From Providencia sp. PROV188 (GTDB lineage Bacteria > Pseudomonadota > Gammaproteobacteria > Enterobacterales > Enterobacteriaceae), in contig NZ_CP097291.1 in the NCBI RefSeq assembly GCF_027595165.1, positions 62,001 to 126,000 of the forward strand: 64,000 bases of DNA. The letters are read 5' to 3'. Made by a program: the position numbers and the translations under genes. The notes below the pieces were generated by a model. The model was not told the origin of the DNA and ran no database searches. It saw only the letters and a program-made list of their open reading frames with translations. Shown here in pieces: positions 52,253-61,820 of the stretch; the first letter of the stretch is position 1; each line of letters opens with the position of its first letter.

Positions 52253-54823
52253 TTACTCGCAAGTTTCATTTAATAAAATAAGACTCAATGCTTTTTTGTC
52301 ATCAGGAATGTTGTACGTTACGTGGCAATCGCCTAATTGCTGGGCAACGGATAGAGTGCCATTCAATTGTTCAACTCGAGCGTATATCTGATTTCCTTGT
52401 CCTACTAATCCAACGACTTGTTTGTTGGCATCATAAACGTCTGCACCCAGAGGTAATGATATAGATTGAGGTATAGAAATAAGGATAGGATAACCTACGG
52501 ATGTATTAAACTTCAGTTTTACGTTGGCACCTGCGTAAGGTGCAATTTTTTGGGAGTTTTCAGCTAATGCAACATGATTATCCTCAATTTCTTTACTGTC
52601 TAAGCCAACGTTATTGTATTGATAAGGGATGAGAGACGGGATAATTGCATATCCGAACCTATCAATTGAAGCGCCAGAACCATTAATCACTCTAGCCCCT
52701 TTAGCGCCTTGCGCTTCAACTAACGCAAATGTGTCGCTAACATACGGACCCATGGTGACTCCTCCACCATGAGCAACGATGGCTCCCCTAGCAGAAAGGC
52801 TGCCTTGAGTATAATTTTCACCTTTAGATACACTGCCGGAAATTGTCGCTTCAGGAAATTGTTTCGTTAAATGAATTCCTGAGCTTACATTTCTATTATT
52901 CGCATCATAGTCGGCATTCACGCTGTAACTGAGTGTTTGGTCTTCTCCCATAATTCCAGATAGGTTGGCTTGATAGCTGGAATTACTGTCGCTATTTGTA
53001 CCACCGAGCATCAGCATAGGAGAGTCATAGCTCCCTCCCAGAGGGACTGAAACCGTGAACATCACGATTTTATCGGTTTTTGAATTATCACGTTGATCAC
53101 TATACGTGTAATTGTCGTTAACATGTCCAACTTTTTGTTGGCTATAAACAATACTGTATCCAATATTTTTATATGTGTTTGAATACCCTAGTTGGAATTG
53201 AGTATCGCGTTCACGGTTACCATAATAATTATTGATTGAACCCGATGTAAAAACTTGTCCCCACTCCCCTAAAGATTGGTTGATGTGTAGCACCATTTGG
53301 CTTTCTTGTTTATAGGTATTGGAGTTCCAGACTTCATTTTCTGATTTCATTCCTCTCACACCTAAAACATCAGCTAATTCACGAAACCCTTCAGTTGAAT
53401 ATTTATAGCCAGCTAATGTAATAATCGTATTTGTTGTCGACAAAGTACGGCTGTAATTTATGCCAACTCGCGCGCCCTGATGAGTTTCACCATTGATATC
53501 AGCATTAGAAAAGGCGGATTGTAGCCCAAAAGCACCAAATTGAGTCGCAAGTACTGTTCCAACAGAAGCCGCATAGTATTTATCTGCTGCACGGATACCA
53601 CTGCTTAGCGTTAGCATGTTTGTTAAACCATGCTGAAAAGATGCATCAACAAACCGATTATTTATTCGGTTGAAATTCTTCAATTCACCCATCGCGATAG
53701 CATAGCGAGTATATCCTGGGCGAACAGACTCAGGTACGGCAGAGAAAGGCACAACAAATGATGTTACCTTGTCATTTGCTTCTTGAACTTCAACAAGCAG
53801 GTCGCCTTCATAGCTGGTTGGGTATAAATCTGTGATTTCAAATTGGCCTGGAGATACCGTCGTTTGGTAGATTTCAACGCCATTTTGCTTTACTGAGACG
53901 CGAGCGGTTGTTGTGGCGACACCACGGATAACGGGCGCATATCCTTTTTGCGAGTCAGGCAGCATCCGATCATCTGAAATTAACTGAATGCCTCTAAATG
54001 AAAGGCTGCCAAAAATTGAACCAGCGGTAGATATTTCACCAACTAACAATTGCGATTTTAGTGAAACAATAGGACGTTGCAGATAAGTTCTTATCCAATT
54101 AAATTTCGTTTTTTTGCCATTATTATTTTCTGTCGATGTGTAATTCATTGATGCTTGTTGGCGAAACTGCCATAAACCTAAATTTATTCCCCCGTTGAAA
54201 CTGGCAAACGCATAATCAGAGTTGTACCCTTTGGACTTATTTTTGTAATAGTTGGTATCATAATTAGCGAAAAGCATCGCTGTTCCAGCATTTAAGCTAC
54301 TTTCCGGGACAAATCCTTTAGCATCTTGTTTGATATAAATCTGTGGAATGAGGAGATTTAATCTTAAATTAGAAGAGTCAAAACTCACTTTAGCGTCAGG
54401 GATAATGTCTTGAATAAACAAGCATTGGGCGGATTCTGTTTCTATGGAAGCATTGGCTTTTTTGAGCAAAATGCCCATAGACTCTAATTCTTCAGGTGAA
54501 AAACATGGAGAGGTGGTATCTGTCTTATCTAACTTGAACTCAACCTCTTTTTTTTCATAGAAGTTACTGTTAACAAAAAGATTGACTAAATATTGCCCTG
54601 TTGGGACATAGTTATTCTCACTAAATTTATTAATATCAATATTTTGCCCTCCACCTAGTAACATACTTTGGTCAAAGACAAATGATTGCTCATGATGTTG
54701 AGCATTAGCTTTAGAGATAAATAAAACAGCAATAAAGCAATAAGATGCAATCTTGTATTTAAACGATAGGTTTTCTCTCCTTAAATAGGAACAACGTCTG
54801 ATTGTCATCTTATTTTTATCCAC
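52253..54823 (-). CDS. Outer-membrane fimbrial usher, operon 1
   Basis: This 856-residue FimD/PapC-type usher forms the pore through which chaperone-subunit complexes are assembled. An N-terminal domain (FVFDQSMLLGGGQNIDINKF) is followed by the beta-barrel with LISDDRMLPDSQKGYAPVIR and the plug region (VSVKQNGVEIYQTTVSPGQF). C-terminal domains have the cysteine pair expected near the end. The start is GTG 54823, overlapping the chaperone stop by one base, or ATG 54808. The signal region (ASYCFIAVLFISKANA) then begins about 25 residues in. Confidence 0.93.
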   Translation of the reverse strand: MDKNKMTIRRCSYLRRENLSFKYKIASYCFIAVLFISKANAQHHEQSFVFDQSMLLGGGQNIDINKFSENNYVPTGQYLVNLFVNSNFYEKKEVEFKLDKTDTTSPCFSPEELESMGILLKKANASIETESAQCLFIQDIIPDAKVSFDSSNLRLNLLIPQIYIKQDAKGFVPESSLNAGTAMLFANYDTNYYKNKSKGYNSDYAFASFNGGINLGLWQFRQQASMNYTSTENNNGKKTKFNWIRTYLQRPIVSLKSQLLVGEISTAGSIFGSLSFRGIQLISDDRMLPDSQKGYAPVIRGVATTTARVSVKQNGVEIYQTTVSPGQFEITDLYPTSYEGDLLVEVQEANDKVTSFVVPFSAVPESVRPGYTRYAIAMGELKNFNRINNRFVDASFQHGLTNMLTLSSGIRAADKYYAASVGTVLATQFGAFGLQSAFSNADINGETHQGARVGINYSRTLSTTNTIITLAGYKYSTEGFRELADVLGVRGMKSENEVWNSNTYKQESQMVLHINQSLGEWGQVFTSGSINNYYGNRERDTQFQLGYSNTYKNIGYSIVYSQQKVGHVNDNYTYSDQRDNSKTDKIVMFTVSVPLGGSYDSPMLMLGGTNSDSNSSYQANLSGIMGEDQTLSYSVNADYDANNRNVSSGIHLTKQFPEATISGSVSKGENYTQGSLSARGAIVAHGGGVTMGPYVSDTFALVEAQGAKGARVINGSGASIDRFGYAIIPSLIPYQYNNVGLDSKEIEDNHVALAENSQKIAPYAGANVKLKFNTSVGYPILISIPQSISLPLGADVYDANKQVVGLVGQGNQIYARVEQLNGTLSVAQQLGDCHVTYNIPDDKKALSLILLNETCE

Positions 54824-55536
54824 TAATTATATTTATACGTGTATTCGACATTACCACCCAAATCGTTGGTAAATGAGAATATGACTTTGTCTTGCTTGGA
54901 ATTTATGGTTTTTTCATCTTTAAGCGGCAATTTTTTACTGGCAAATGGCGGGATCATTGTTGGTATTAATTCTATTTTTTCACCTGCTTGACCGAATACT
55001 TTTACAGAGTTCAATGATAAAAAATAAGGTGAGTTGTTCTTAACTTCGATACCTGAAGACGTTATGCCTGAAAATGAGATATGTTTCCCTATGTCATCGG
55101 CTCCTGAGGAGAGTGATGTTGGACGGTAGAAAATTTTAATACGATGGCGAATTAAAAAAGAAAGTTCATTCTCACTTGAAGCAGCATCGCGAGGAGGAAT
55201 TTGCACTAAATTTAAATAAAATAGGGATTCCTTATCTTGAGGTAAACTTCCTCCGGTATAAATTAAGTTCGCGTCTCTACCTGTATTTGGCTCAATACGA
55301 AATACTGTCGGTTGAACAATGAAAGGGCCATCTGCATCGGCTGGTGTTGAATTCGGATTATCGATATCCGTCCAGATTTGCATGATATAGGGGGTATTGT
55401 CGTTATTCTTTAATTTTAATGTTTCTGACTTGGTATCTGACAGATAAACAACACGAGTTTTTAACATCGTGACAGATGCTGATGCGCTTGAAACAAAGGC
55501 AGAAATAAAAAGAATAAAAAAAATAAATTTTTTCAT
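54823..55536 (-). CDS. Fimbrial chaperone, first of operon 1
   Basis: This PapD-type chaperone has 237 residues from ATG 55536 (MKKFIFFILFISAFVSSASA, a signal peptide). Typical strands are VTMLKTRVVYLSDTKSETLK, IMQIWTDIDN, IRHRIKIFYRP and EVKNNSPYFLSLN. The open frame reaches back to 55623 but that part is untranslated leader with a hairpin. It lies between the major subunit and the usher, the usual position for the general subunit chaperone. Confidence 0.92.
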   Translation of the reverse strand: MKKFIFFILFISAFVSSASASVTMLKTRVVYLSDTKSETLKLKNNDNTPYIMQIWTDIDNPNSTPADADGPFIVQPTVFRIEPNTGRDANLIYTGGSLPQDKESLFYLNLVQIPPRDAASSENELSFLIRHRIKIFYRPTSLSSGADDIGKHISFSGITSSGIEVKNNSPYFLSLNSVKVFGQAGEKIELIPTMIPPFASKKLPLKDEKTINSKQDKVIFSFTNDLGGNVEYTYKYN

Positions 55537-55559
55537 TATTTGGCTCTTTTTATAAAAAC

Positions 55560-55588
55560 AATCTCTCTTCTTTTTGAGAAGAGAGATT
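55560..55588 (-). terminator. Attenuating hairpin after the major subunit, operon 1
   Basis: AATCTCTCTTC and GAAGAGAGATT form a perfect 11-bp stem. On the minus strand GTTTTTATAAAAA follows. Such an element after the pilin gene reduces read-through to the assembly genes and keeps pilin in excess. Confidence 0.8.
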
Positions 55589-55594
55589 AGGGGC

Positions 55595-56122
55595 TTAATT
55601 ATAAGAAATAGAATATTGAACACTTCCTAACACAGTACCCGCTTCAGCCTGACCTTCAGCATAATAACGAACGGCATAGTCATGAGTTGCCGATTTTTCA
55701 TTTTGTTTTAATACTAATCCAGCATTAGATTTAGTACCTGTTACATCAAGTGCGGCTTTACTACCAGTTGGTTCAATGAGTTCTAAAGAAACATTAGTTG
55801 CCGTACCAGTATTACCAACGCGGTTACTGGATGTAATATTGTTAGCAACAAAAATGGTGTTGATATTTGTATCTGTAGTTGTCGATCCTGTACAGCCACT
55901 CACTGCGATGGTAAATGGTGTTTCACCAGCAGTACTACCTGATGATGCTAGGTCTTTCTTTGATACTGTTGGCAATAAAACAACAGGTAACGCGGTGTTT
56001 CCATTAATTGTTACAGTACATGTTTCATCAGCAACTTCGCCTTGAAAACGTATTGTATTATTAGAAGCAGCTATTGCATTAGAAGAAACAATACAGGCTG
56101 CGATAACTAAATATTTATTCAT
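55595..56122 (-). CDS. Major fimbrial subunit, operon 1
   Basis: This is a 175-residue pilin. ATG 56122 is chosen because GGAGAG lies 9 bases upstream and the signal peptide (YLVIAACIVSSNAIA) follows directly. The mature protein opens with NNTIRFQGEVADETCTVTIN, giving the first cysteine of the pilin disulfide; the second is in VSGCTGST. It ends with the alternating GSVQYSISYN strand that the chaperone and neighbouring subunit complement. It is the first gene of the operon. Confidence 0.93.
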   Translation of the reverse strand: MNKYLVIAACIVSSNAIAASNNTIRFQGEVADETCTVTINGNTALPVVLLPTVSKKDLASSGSTAGETPFTIAVSGCTGSTTTDTNINTIFVANNITSSNRVGNTGTATNVSLELIEPTGSKAALDVTGTKSNAGLVLKQNEKSATHDYAVRYYAEGQAEAGTVLGSVQYSISYN

Positions 56123-57312
56123 GATTACATTCTCTCCATTCAAAAATATGTAATTTTTATTTGCTTACAAAAAAGTATTAAATTGATACAAGAAAAACTA
56201 ATACATTATTTATTAAAGATGCTAAAAGCCATCTCATTAATAAGTTAATGAGAGATGTTTAAAGGAGATGTTTAATTTTTCTTTGTTAGGAAAATAAAGT
56301 TATAAGAATGAATTTCATTTCTTTATTATCGTTACCACATTTAAAAATGTATCCCTATAAATACAAGGAAATTTAAATCAAAAAAATATTAACATAACTA
56401 ATACTCACTTAAAAGGTGTGAAAAACAAATTTAGGGATGTAAATACTTTCAATTTGAAACAATTAAACATATTTTGATACAAAATCTTAAAGCATAAAAA
56501 TAATTAATGATAAATAAGTGATGCTTATTATTCTGAAAAATCAAAAGGCTAATTAAATAAATAAAAATGAATCACTCTAAGTTAACTTAGTTAGACTAAT
56601 TTAAATTTAGGATAAGTAGAAAAACGTATGTAATAAATTTTTTAGTAAAAAATGTTTCCGCCTAAAAATTAAGATAATTCTTAATTCGTTATATAGAAAA
56701 GTAATAAAAAGCAATTTTTGATGGTGCATCTAATAAGGTGGCTCGCTTTCTATGTACCTTATATTTCTTTTTGAATGTATCTGAATGTTGAGATGAAAAT
56801 AATTTAAATTGTTGGTGGTGTTATTGTATTTAGTTGTTTTTATTGGAATTATATTCGGTTTTTAATTTTTTATTGATTGGGTTTTCTTGGGGGAGGTAAT
56901 GATTATTTTTAATATATTAAATACTCGTTTTATTGGTAAAAATATGTCTTAAACATGAAGTTTAATAAGACTTAATACTTTAGTTTTAAAAGTCAGTAAG
57001 AGAATTTTAATAGTGATACTGAAGGGTATTAATAGCATCTCATTTAATGTATGACCCTTGATTAAAATTCAATGCTAATATTTAGTATCAGCCAGTTATA
57101 TTAAGGTAACTAAATTATATTGATTAAACCATTATCACATTAAAATTAACTAATTAATTTGGTAATGATAAAATAATATGCTAGTTTTGATTTTGTGAGG
57201 GTAATGTTTAAGTTTATTATTTAATGTTAATTTTATGATGTGATTTTGTTTCTTAATGCTTGAGGTTTTTTAAAATAACATTTTATGGTGAAGAGATACA
57301 AAGGACTTCCCA
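56123..57312. other. AT-rich gene-free region upstream of fimbrial operon 1
   Basis: This stretch of about 1.2 kb is very AT-rich and has stops in all frames at short distance. It must contain the promoter of fimbrial operon 1 and of the 107-aa gene. Visible structures are a hairpin CTCATTAA/TTAATGAG near 56232-56251 and a near-palindrome AATTAAGA/TTCTTAATT near 56667-56686. I looked for long inverted repeats bordering an invertible promoter and a recombinase gene and found neither. H-NS binding is likely from composition alone. Confidence 0.6.
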
Positions 57313-57636
57313 ATGAAATATAAAATTATCTACAAAGACCAAATTATTGGGATGAGCGAACTTGAAAAAAGTGACCCGCCAATGGGATTTGTCTTTGGTG
57401 AATTAGTACCAACACCGTTTTATAAACCCAATATCAGTACCGTGAGCTGCAAACTGTATTGCAGTGATACCCATGAAGAGATCCTTTGTAAATCTATCAT
57501 GATTGAAGATCATTCAGACAAGTTTGGTGAGCAATACATCGAGGTAACGGTTTTAGTCGAGTCAGCAGAAGAGTTCGAGAAATTTTTTAAGCATCATCTA
57601 GACGCTTATGAAGAACAATTTATCTCAGAAGAATAG
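57313..57636 (+). CDS. Orphan acidic 107-residue protein
   Basis: I cannot assign a function. The gene has AAAGGA 7 bases before its ATG and a strong terminator after it, so it is a complete unit. It lies on the opposite strand between the two fimbrial operons. The protein has no signal peptide or membrane helix and is acidic. The N-terminal block ELEKSDPPMGFVFGELVPTP resembles a motif I vaguely recall in small uncharacterised proteins, which I cannot verify. The C-terminal half is a predicted strand-helix with many Glu residues. Confidence 0.75.
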   Translation: MKYKIIYKDQIIGMSELEKSDPPMGFVFGELVPTPFYKPNISTVSCKLYCSDTHEEILCKSIMIEDHSDKFGEQYIEVTVLVESAEEFEKFFKHHLDAYEEQFISEE

Positions 57637-57650
57637 TGGAGAATGGCTGT

Positions 57651-57690
57651 AACCATCTCTTTAGATACAATTTAAAGAGATGGTTAATTT
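57651..57690. terminator. Terminator after the orphan gene
   Basis: AACCATCTCTTTA and TAAAGAGATGGTT form a perfect 13-bp stem with a 9-base loop, followed by AATTTTT. It can also end fimbrial operon 2 transcripts from the other side. Confidence 0.9.
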
Positions 57691-57779
57691 TTAAAGGGAA
57701 GGAAAATAATTTAAATGATGATCAGCCGATTTAGTTATTATTTAGAATAATCACTGTTTGACCAGAAAACTTACCTAGG

Positions 57780-58988
57780 TTATTCCCAATCAATGGTGAC
57801 AGTGGCGGTGGCAGAAGCGGCGCCAGATTTAAAGCCTTCTCCAAGCGCACAGAGGCTAAAACGGTAAGGGACTTGGTGTGAACCGACGGTAAGTCCACCT
57901 AAATCCACGACATTTCCTGGTTCAGGGTTTGTGCTGGGATCAAAATATATTCCGTCAGAGCTGCATGCTGATTTGATTGATTTAATTGACGCTCGTACGG
58001 TTGCAGGAGCAACTTCACCGGTGGCATCCATCGTCATTTTTAAGTCATTCGCATAACCTTGAGTGTTTCCCTTAAGTGTTAATTTAGCAGGAGTAACAGC
58101 GTTATTATCACCTGTGCAATTTATGGAAAAATTCCCATCAGCTACCCCTAAAACATCCTTACGATTCCCCCCTGGTGTACCGGAAGTATTGCCTTCCCAA
58201 TCCCAAACATTGACCTTACCGAAATCAATCTTAGGCGGGGTGTTAATGGTACACATCATTGGTTTCTCAATAGTAATAGTGCTATTACTAATAGTAAAAA
58301 TTTTCGAGGCAATAGAACCCGACTCTTTACGCCAATAATAGTCGGGGATCACATAAGTACCAGCTGACGCTGATGGTGAAATATACAAAGAGTAACGTAC
58401 ATTGACACTGCTTGCCCCTGTATATTGATTATCTGACGGTGGTACAACCCCTGATGAACATAATCCAGTACTAAGGATATTCAGAGTATTAGTCAAACTA
58501 TATGGAACACCACCACTTCCATTAAAACTAATAGTAAAGTTTTTTGTTGCGTTTGAATTAGTCGTTGCCTTAGTGGTACCTGTAACAGCACCATCAATTA
58601 TCAATAATATTCCCTCTGCAATTTTTAACCCACTATATCCATCAATCGTAGTAAATGTAGGATAGTTTTCCGGATACGAACAACTACCACTATTACTGAT
58701 TGTTGATATAGATATTGCGGTAGGGTAAACGTAATTATAAGGCGACCAATTACCACCCCCTACTTCAAGATTTTCGCTTTGCAATCCGACATCAGGTATC
58801 AAAGTACTTTTGCCTGATATGGCGGACCAAGTTTCTGCTGCGATAGCTATATTATAGTGACTACTGAAAATATAAAAAATTGCTAATATGTAAGACCTTA
58901 ATATCATTAACTTACTTTTCTCATACAACAATTTCCAAGCCGTGCCCAAATAAGTGTTATTACGAGAATACGATTCATTCTTATGCAT
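57780..58988 (-). CDS. Fimbrial tip adhesin, operon 2
   Basis: This 402-residue exported protein is the last gene of the second fimbrial operon. GGAGGAG stands 9 bases before ATG 58988. The N-terminus has 27 polar residues before the hydrophobic core (LRSYILAIFYIFSSHYNIAIA), an unusually long signal region; ATG 58908 (MILRSY) is a possible alternative. The N-terminal half should be the binding domain. The C-terminal half has a pilin fold with MCTINTPPKIDFGKVNVWDW, FSINCTG and the closing ATATVTIDWE. The gene is more AT-rich than the usher before it. Confidence 0.75.
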   Translation of the reverse strand: MHKNESYSRNNTYLGTAWKLLYEKSKLMILRSYILAIFYIFSSHYNIAIAAETWSAISGKSTLIPDVGLQSENLEVGGGNWSPYNYVYPTAISISTISNSGSCSYPENYPTFTTIDGYSGLKIAEGILLIIDGAVTGTTKATTNSNATKNFTISFNGSGGVPYSLTNTLNILSTGLCSSGVVPPSDNQYTGASSVNVRYSLYISPSASAGTYVIPDYYWRKESGSIASKIFTISNSTITIEKPMMCTINTPPKIDFGKVNVWDWEGNTSGTPGGNRKDVLGVADGNFSINCTGDNNAVTPAKLTLKGNTQGYANDLKMTMDATGEVAPATVRASIKSIKSACSSDGIYFDPSTNPEPGNVVDLGGLTVGSHQVPYRFSLCALGEGFKSGAASATATVTIDWE

Positions 58989-59069
58989 AATAGTGCTCCT
59001 CCGCTGGTGTCTGTCGCCAGCATTTTTGATGATCTAATTGCATTATTTTTCTCCTACTGGTGACTATAA

Positions 59070-61739
59070 CTAACGCGTTTCTGGTGTATTCGATACCATA
59101 GGCTGAGCTTGCGGTTGCCCACTGACACAGCGATAAGAGACTTGACGGATTGGCATATCCGCGGAGACATCAACATGGCGTAAATCGAATTTCACCTGAC
59201 ATTGCTGTGCGGCTGTCTCTCCCCACTTCACTAACAATTCCCCGGTTTCTGGTAATCCCGTCAGGTACACCTGCCCGGCATCCCCCACAATGCTGCTCAT
59301 GTTGTCAGCGCTGTTATCGGAGGTTAAGGTTGCAATCGCCCCAAAGGGCACATATTTGGCCCCCTGTTTTAAGGTCATGAGCACTTGGTAGCCGATACGG
59401 GTACGGAAACTGGCTTTCACCACTGCGCCTTTGGTGGGGTAAACGTTGGTATTGGATTGCGGTAAATCGACGTTTTCAGGCAGCGTGCTTGGGTCTAAGC
59501 CAATGCTGTTTTTGTTATAGTCGGAAAGATAAGGCGCCACGGCGTAGCCGCGCCAATCGGTCACGGCGGTTCCGCCATTAACACTGACGCCTTCGGCACC
59601 CGGTGCACTAATCAGTGCGACAGAGTCCCCCATCGAACGACTTAACGTCAGCCCTTCTGAATGAAGCAAGGCGCCGCCGCTGGCATTCATATTGATTGAC
59701 TGAGAATTATTGCTATAACTATAACCGGTACTGATACTGCCTTTATCGCCTTGGTAGCCCGCATTTAGGTTGGTGTTGGCGATTTGCCCTTTATTTCCCC
59801 AGCTTTGTGATGCGCCATAAGACAGCTTGCCATCCATAAAGCTGCCGCTCAGGCCGCTATTATTTTGCGTGCGTCCATTTTGGTCATGACTCATGGAGTA
59901 GGTGGCATAAATCGACTGCAAATTACGGTCTTGAGTAAATACACTGAACGGCACGCTTAAGTTGAAGGAGAGCTGGCGGTTTTCCGGCCAGTTATTACGG
60001 CTGTCTTTCACGCGGTCGATATTGTAGTTCACACCGTAACTGACCCCTTTAAAGCTGTTGCTGTAGCCCATGGATAAACCCGTTAAGGTTCGGCTGCTGC
60101 CCCAGTAATCATCGCGGTTAGCACGAAAATGCAGTGAGCCATACTGTTGCATCTGTTGGCTGAGCTGGGTTTGGAAGCTGCTGCGACGACGTTGCAACGT
60201 CCACGGGTTAAGACCCTCTTCAAGGCGATAACCTTGGCTGTTAAATTCGCTAAAATTATAGAAATGCTCGGTGGAGTAACGTAATGCGGTTAAATCCACC
60301 GACGTACCGGTTGCCATTAAGCTTTTTGAATAACGGATACGGTAAGATTGCCCCGTTTTTCGCTCGCTAGAGCTGGTAACTGGGTTGGAATAAGTAAATT
60401 TAGCCGATGAGTGCGTGACGTCCGTGGAGACAGCACCGAAGTCACCTAAAGAGACTCCTGTTCCTAAACTCAGAGATTGATAATCTTTTGCCAGCAAGGC
60501 GCCGCCATACACCGTGACATCGTTATGCAGCCCATAAACAGCAGTACCGAGAATAAAGTCAGAACGACGTGAGCTGGTGGTCAAGTTGCCATTGTAACGA
60601 CCAGAGGCCACTTCGTATTTCCAGCCACCGGGGCGCAGCATCACGGGTAAAGATGAGTAGGGCACCACAAACTGGCGTTCAGCGCCATCGGCTTCGGTGA
60701 CTGTGACGTCATAATCCCCGGATAAGCCCGCTTGCTGGATATCATTGATATAAAAGGGCCCTGGAGCCACATAGGCTTCATACACGATATTGCCATTTTG
60801 GCGAATAGTGACGCGAGCGTTGCTGTTGGCAACACCACTGATCGCCGGCGCATAGCCGCGTAATTGGCTTGGCAGCATTTGCTCGTTAGAGGTTAGCTGC
60901 ACGCCCTTAAAGGGCACACCATCAAACACATCGCTGCCCGTGCTGCTTTCACCGACTAACAATGTCGAGCGCAATGCCCGAATATCCCGTGATAGGGTGG
61001 TATTGGAAAAGTAGGTTTGGGTGTTGGTCGTGGCCGATTGGTTCTCGCTCCCGCTGTATTCGAAACGGGAGTGGGTGAGGTTACTGCGCAGACGCCACGG
61101 CCCTGCATTGGCACCCAATCGTGCGGACGCAAAGACGTTGGTATTTTGATTTTTTTTGCCGTGGTCATAGCGGCTCGTGGTGCGACCGGCGCTGACGTTA
61201 TAGTTCGCCATGAGTGCCGGAATGCCATCGTCCCATAATGACGGATCCGCATTACGGTTGACTTGAGATTGCATCGCCACTTGCGGCACGCTGATGTTTA
61301 ATCGTAAGCGTGACAAATCTAATCGGGTTGTCGCTTGTGGGATCAGGGCGCCTAAATCTGAAATAAACTCGCCGTTAGGTAAGTCTTTCAGGACAGGAAT
61401 TTGCGACACATTGACCCCAAATGTGTCGAGCTGCTCAGGGGTTAATTCCGGTGCGATTTCACCGTGGGTATTTTTGATAAAATTAAGCGTGAATTGCCCC
61501 ACGTCCTGTTGGTTCACAAATACGGAAACGGTGTATTCCCCTTCGGCAACGCCACCGGCTTGTGAGAAGGCGGATAAATCCACGTCTGTGTTTTCACCTG
61601 CAACCCCTAAAAAACTGGGATCAAAGTAATCTTCGGCCTGTGTTGGCGCGACCGCCAATAGCAATACACACGCCAGCGGGTGATAACGGAAAAAAGGGAT
61701 TTTTGGCTGATTTTCAGCAATTTTATGGGCTTTTTTCAT
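59070..61739 (-). CDS. Outer-membrane fimbrial usher, operon 2
   Basis: This 889-residue usher of the FimD/PapC family has a signal peptide ending near VAPTQA. The N-terminal domain contains FDPSFLGVAGENTDVDLSAF, the barrel contains LTSNEQMLPSQLRGYAPAIS and the plug NARVTIRQNGNIVYEAYVAP. The C-terminal cysteine pair is C-Q-V-K-F and RCVSG. GC content is visibly higher than in operon 1. AAAGGAAG precedes the ATG. Confidence 0.94.
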   Translation of the reverse strand: MKKAHKIAENQPKIPFFRYHPLACVLLLAVAPTQAEDYFDPSFLGVAGENTDVDLSAFSQAGGVAEGEYTVSVFVNQQDVGQFTLNFIKNTHGEIAPELTPEQLDTFGVNVSQIPVLKDLPNGEFISDLGALIPQATTRLDLSRLRLNISVPQVAMQSQVNRNADPSLWDDGIPALMANYNVSAGRTTSRYDHGKKNQNTNVFASARLGANAGPWRLRSNLTHSRFEYSGSENQSATTNTQTYFSNTTLSRDIRALRSTLLVGESSTGSDVFDGVPFKGVQLTSNEQMLPSQLRGYAPAISGVANSNARVTIRQNGNIVYEAYVAPGPFYINDIQQAGLSGDYDVTVTEADGAERQFVVPYSSLPVMLRPGGWKYEVASGRYNGNLTTSSRRSDFILGTAVYGLHNDVTVYGGALLAKDYQSLSLGTGVSLGDFGAVSTDVTHSSAKFTYSNPVTSSSERKTGQSYRIRYSKSLMATGTSVDLTALRYSTEHFYNFSEFNSQGYRLEEGLNPWTLQRRRSSFQTQLSQQMQQYGSLHFRANRDDYWGSSRTLTGLSMGYSNSFKGVSYGVNYNIDRVKDSRNNWPENRQLSFNLSVPFSVFTQDRNLQSIYATYSMSHDQNGRTQNNSGLSGSFMDGKLSYGASQSWGNKGQIANTNLNAGYQGDKGSISTGYSYSNNSQSINMNASGGALLHSEGLTLSRSMGDSVALISAPGAEGVSVNGGTAVTDWRGYAVAPYLSDYNKNSIGLDPSTLPENVDLPQSNTNVYPTKGAVVKASFRTRIGYQVLMTLKQGAKYVPFGAIATLTSDNSADNMSSIVGDAGQVYLTGLPETGELLVKWGETAAQQCQVKFDLRHVDVSADMPIRQVSYRCVSGQPQAQPMVSNTPETR

Positions 61740-61820
61740 GATCTTCCTTTATCTTGCGAATGCAAGAATCCCCCCTTGCCAATGCGCATCGGGTGAATGT
61801 GTTTTATCTGTCGGGTGTGG

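Noticed and set aside
56123..57312. A fim-type invertible promoter switch
   Set aside because: I compared the region by eye for long inverted repeats and for the E. coli fim repeat and found only short AT-rich palindromes; there is no recombinase gene in the window. A computed repeat search would be decisive.
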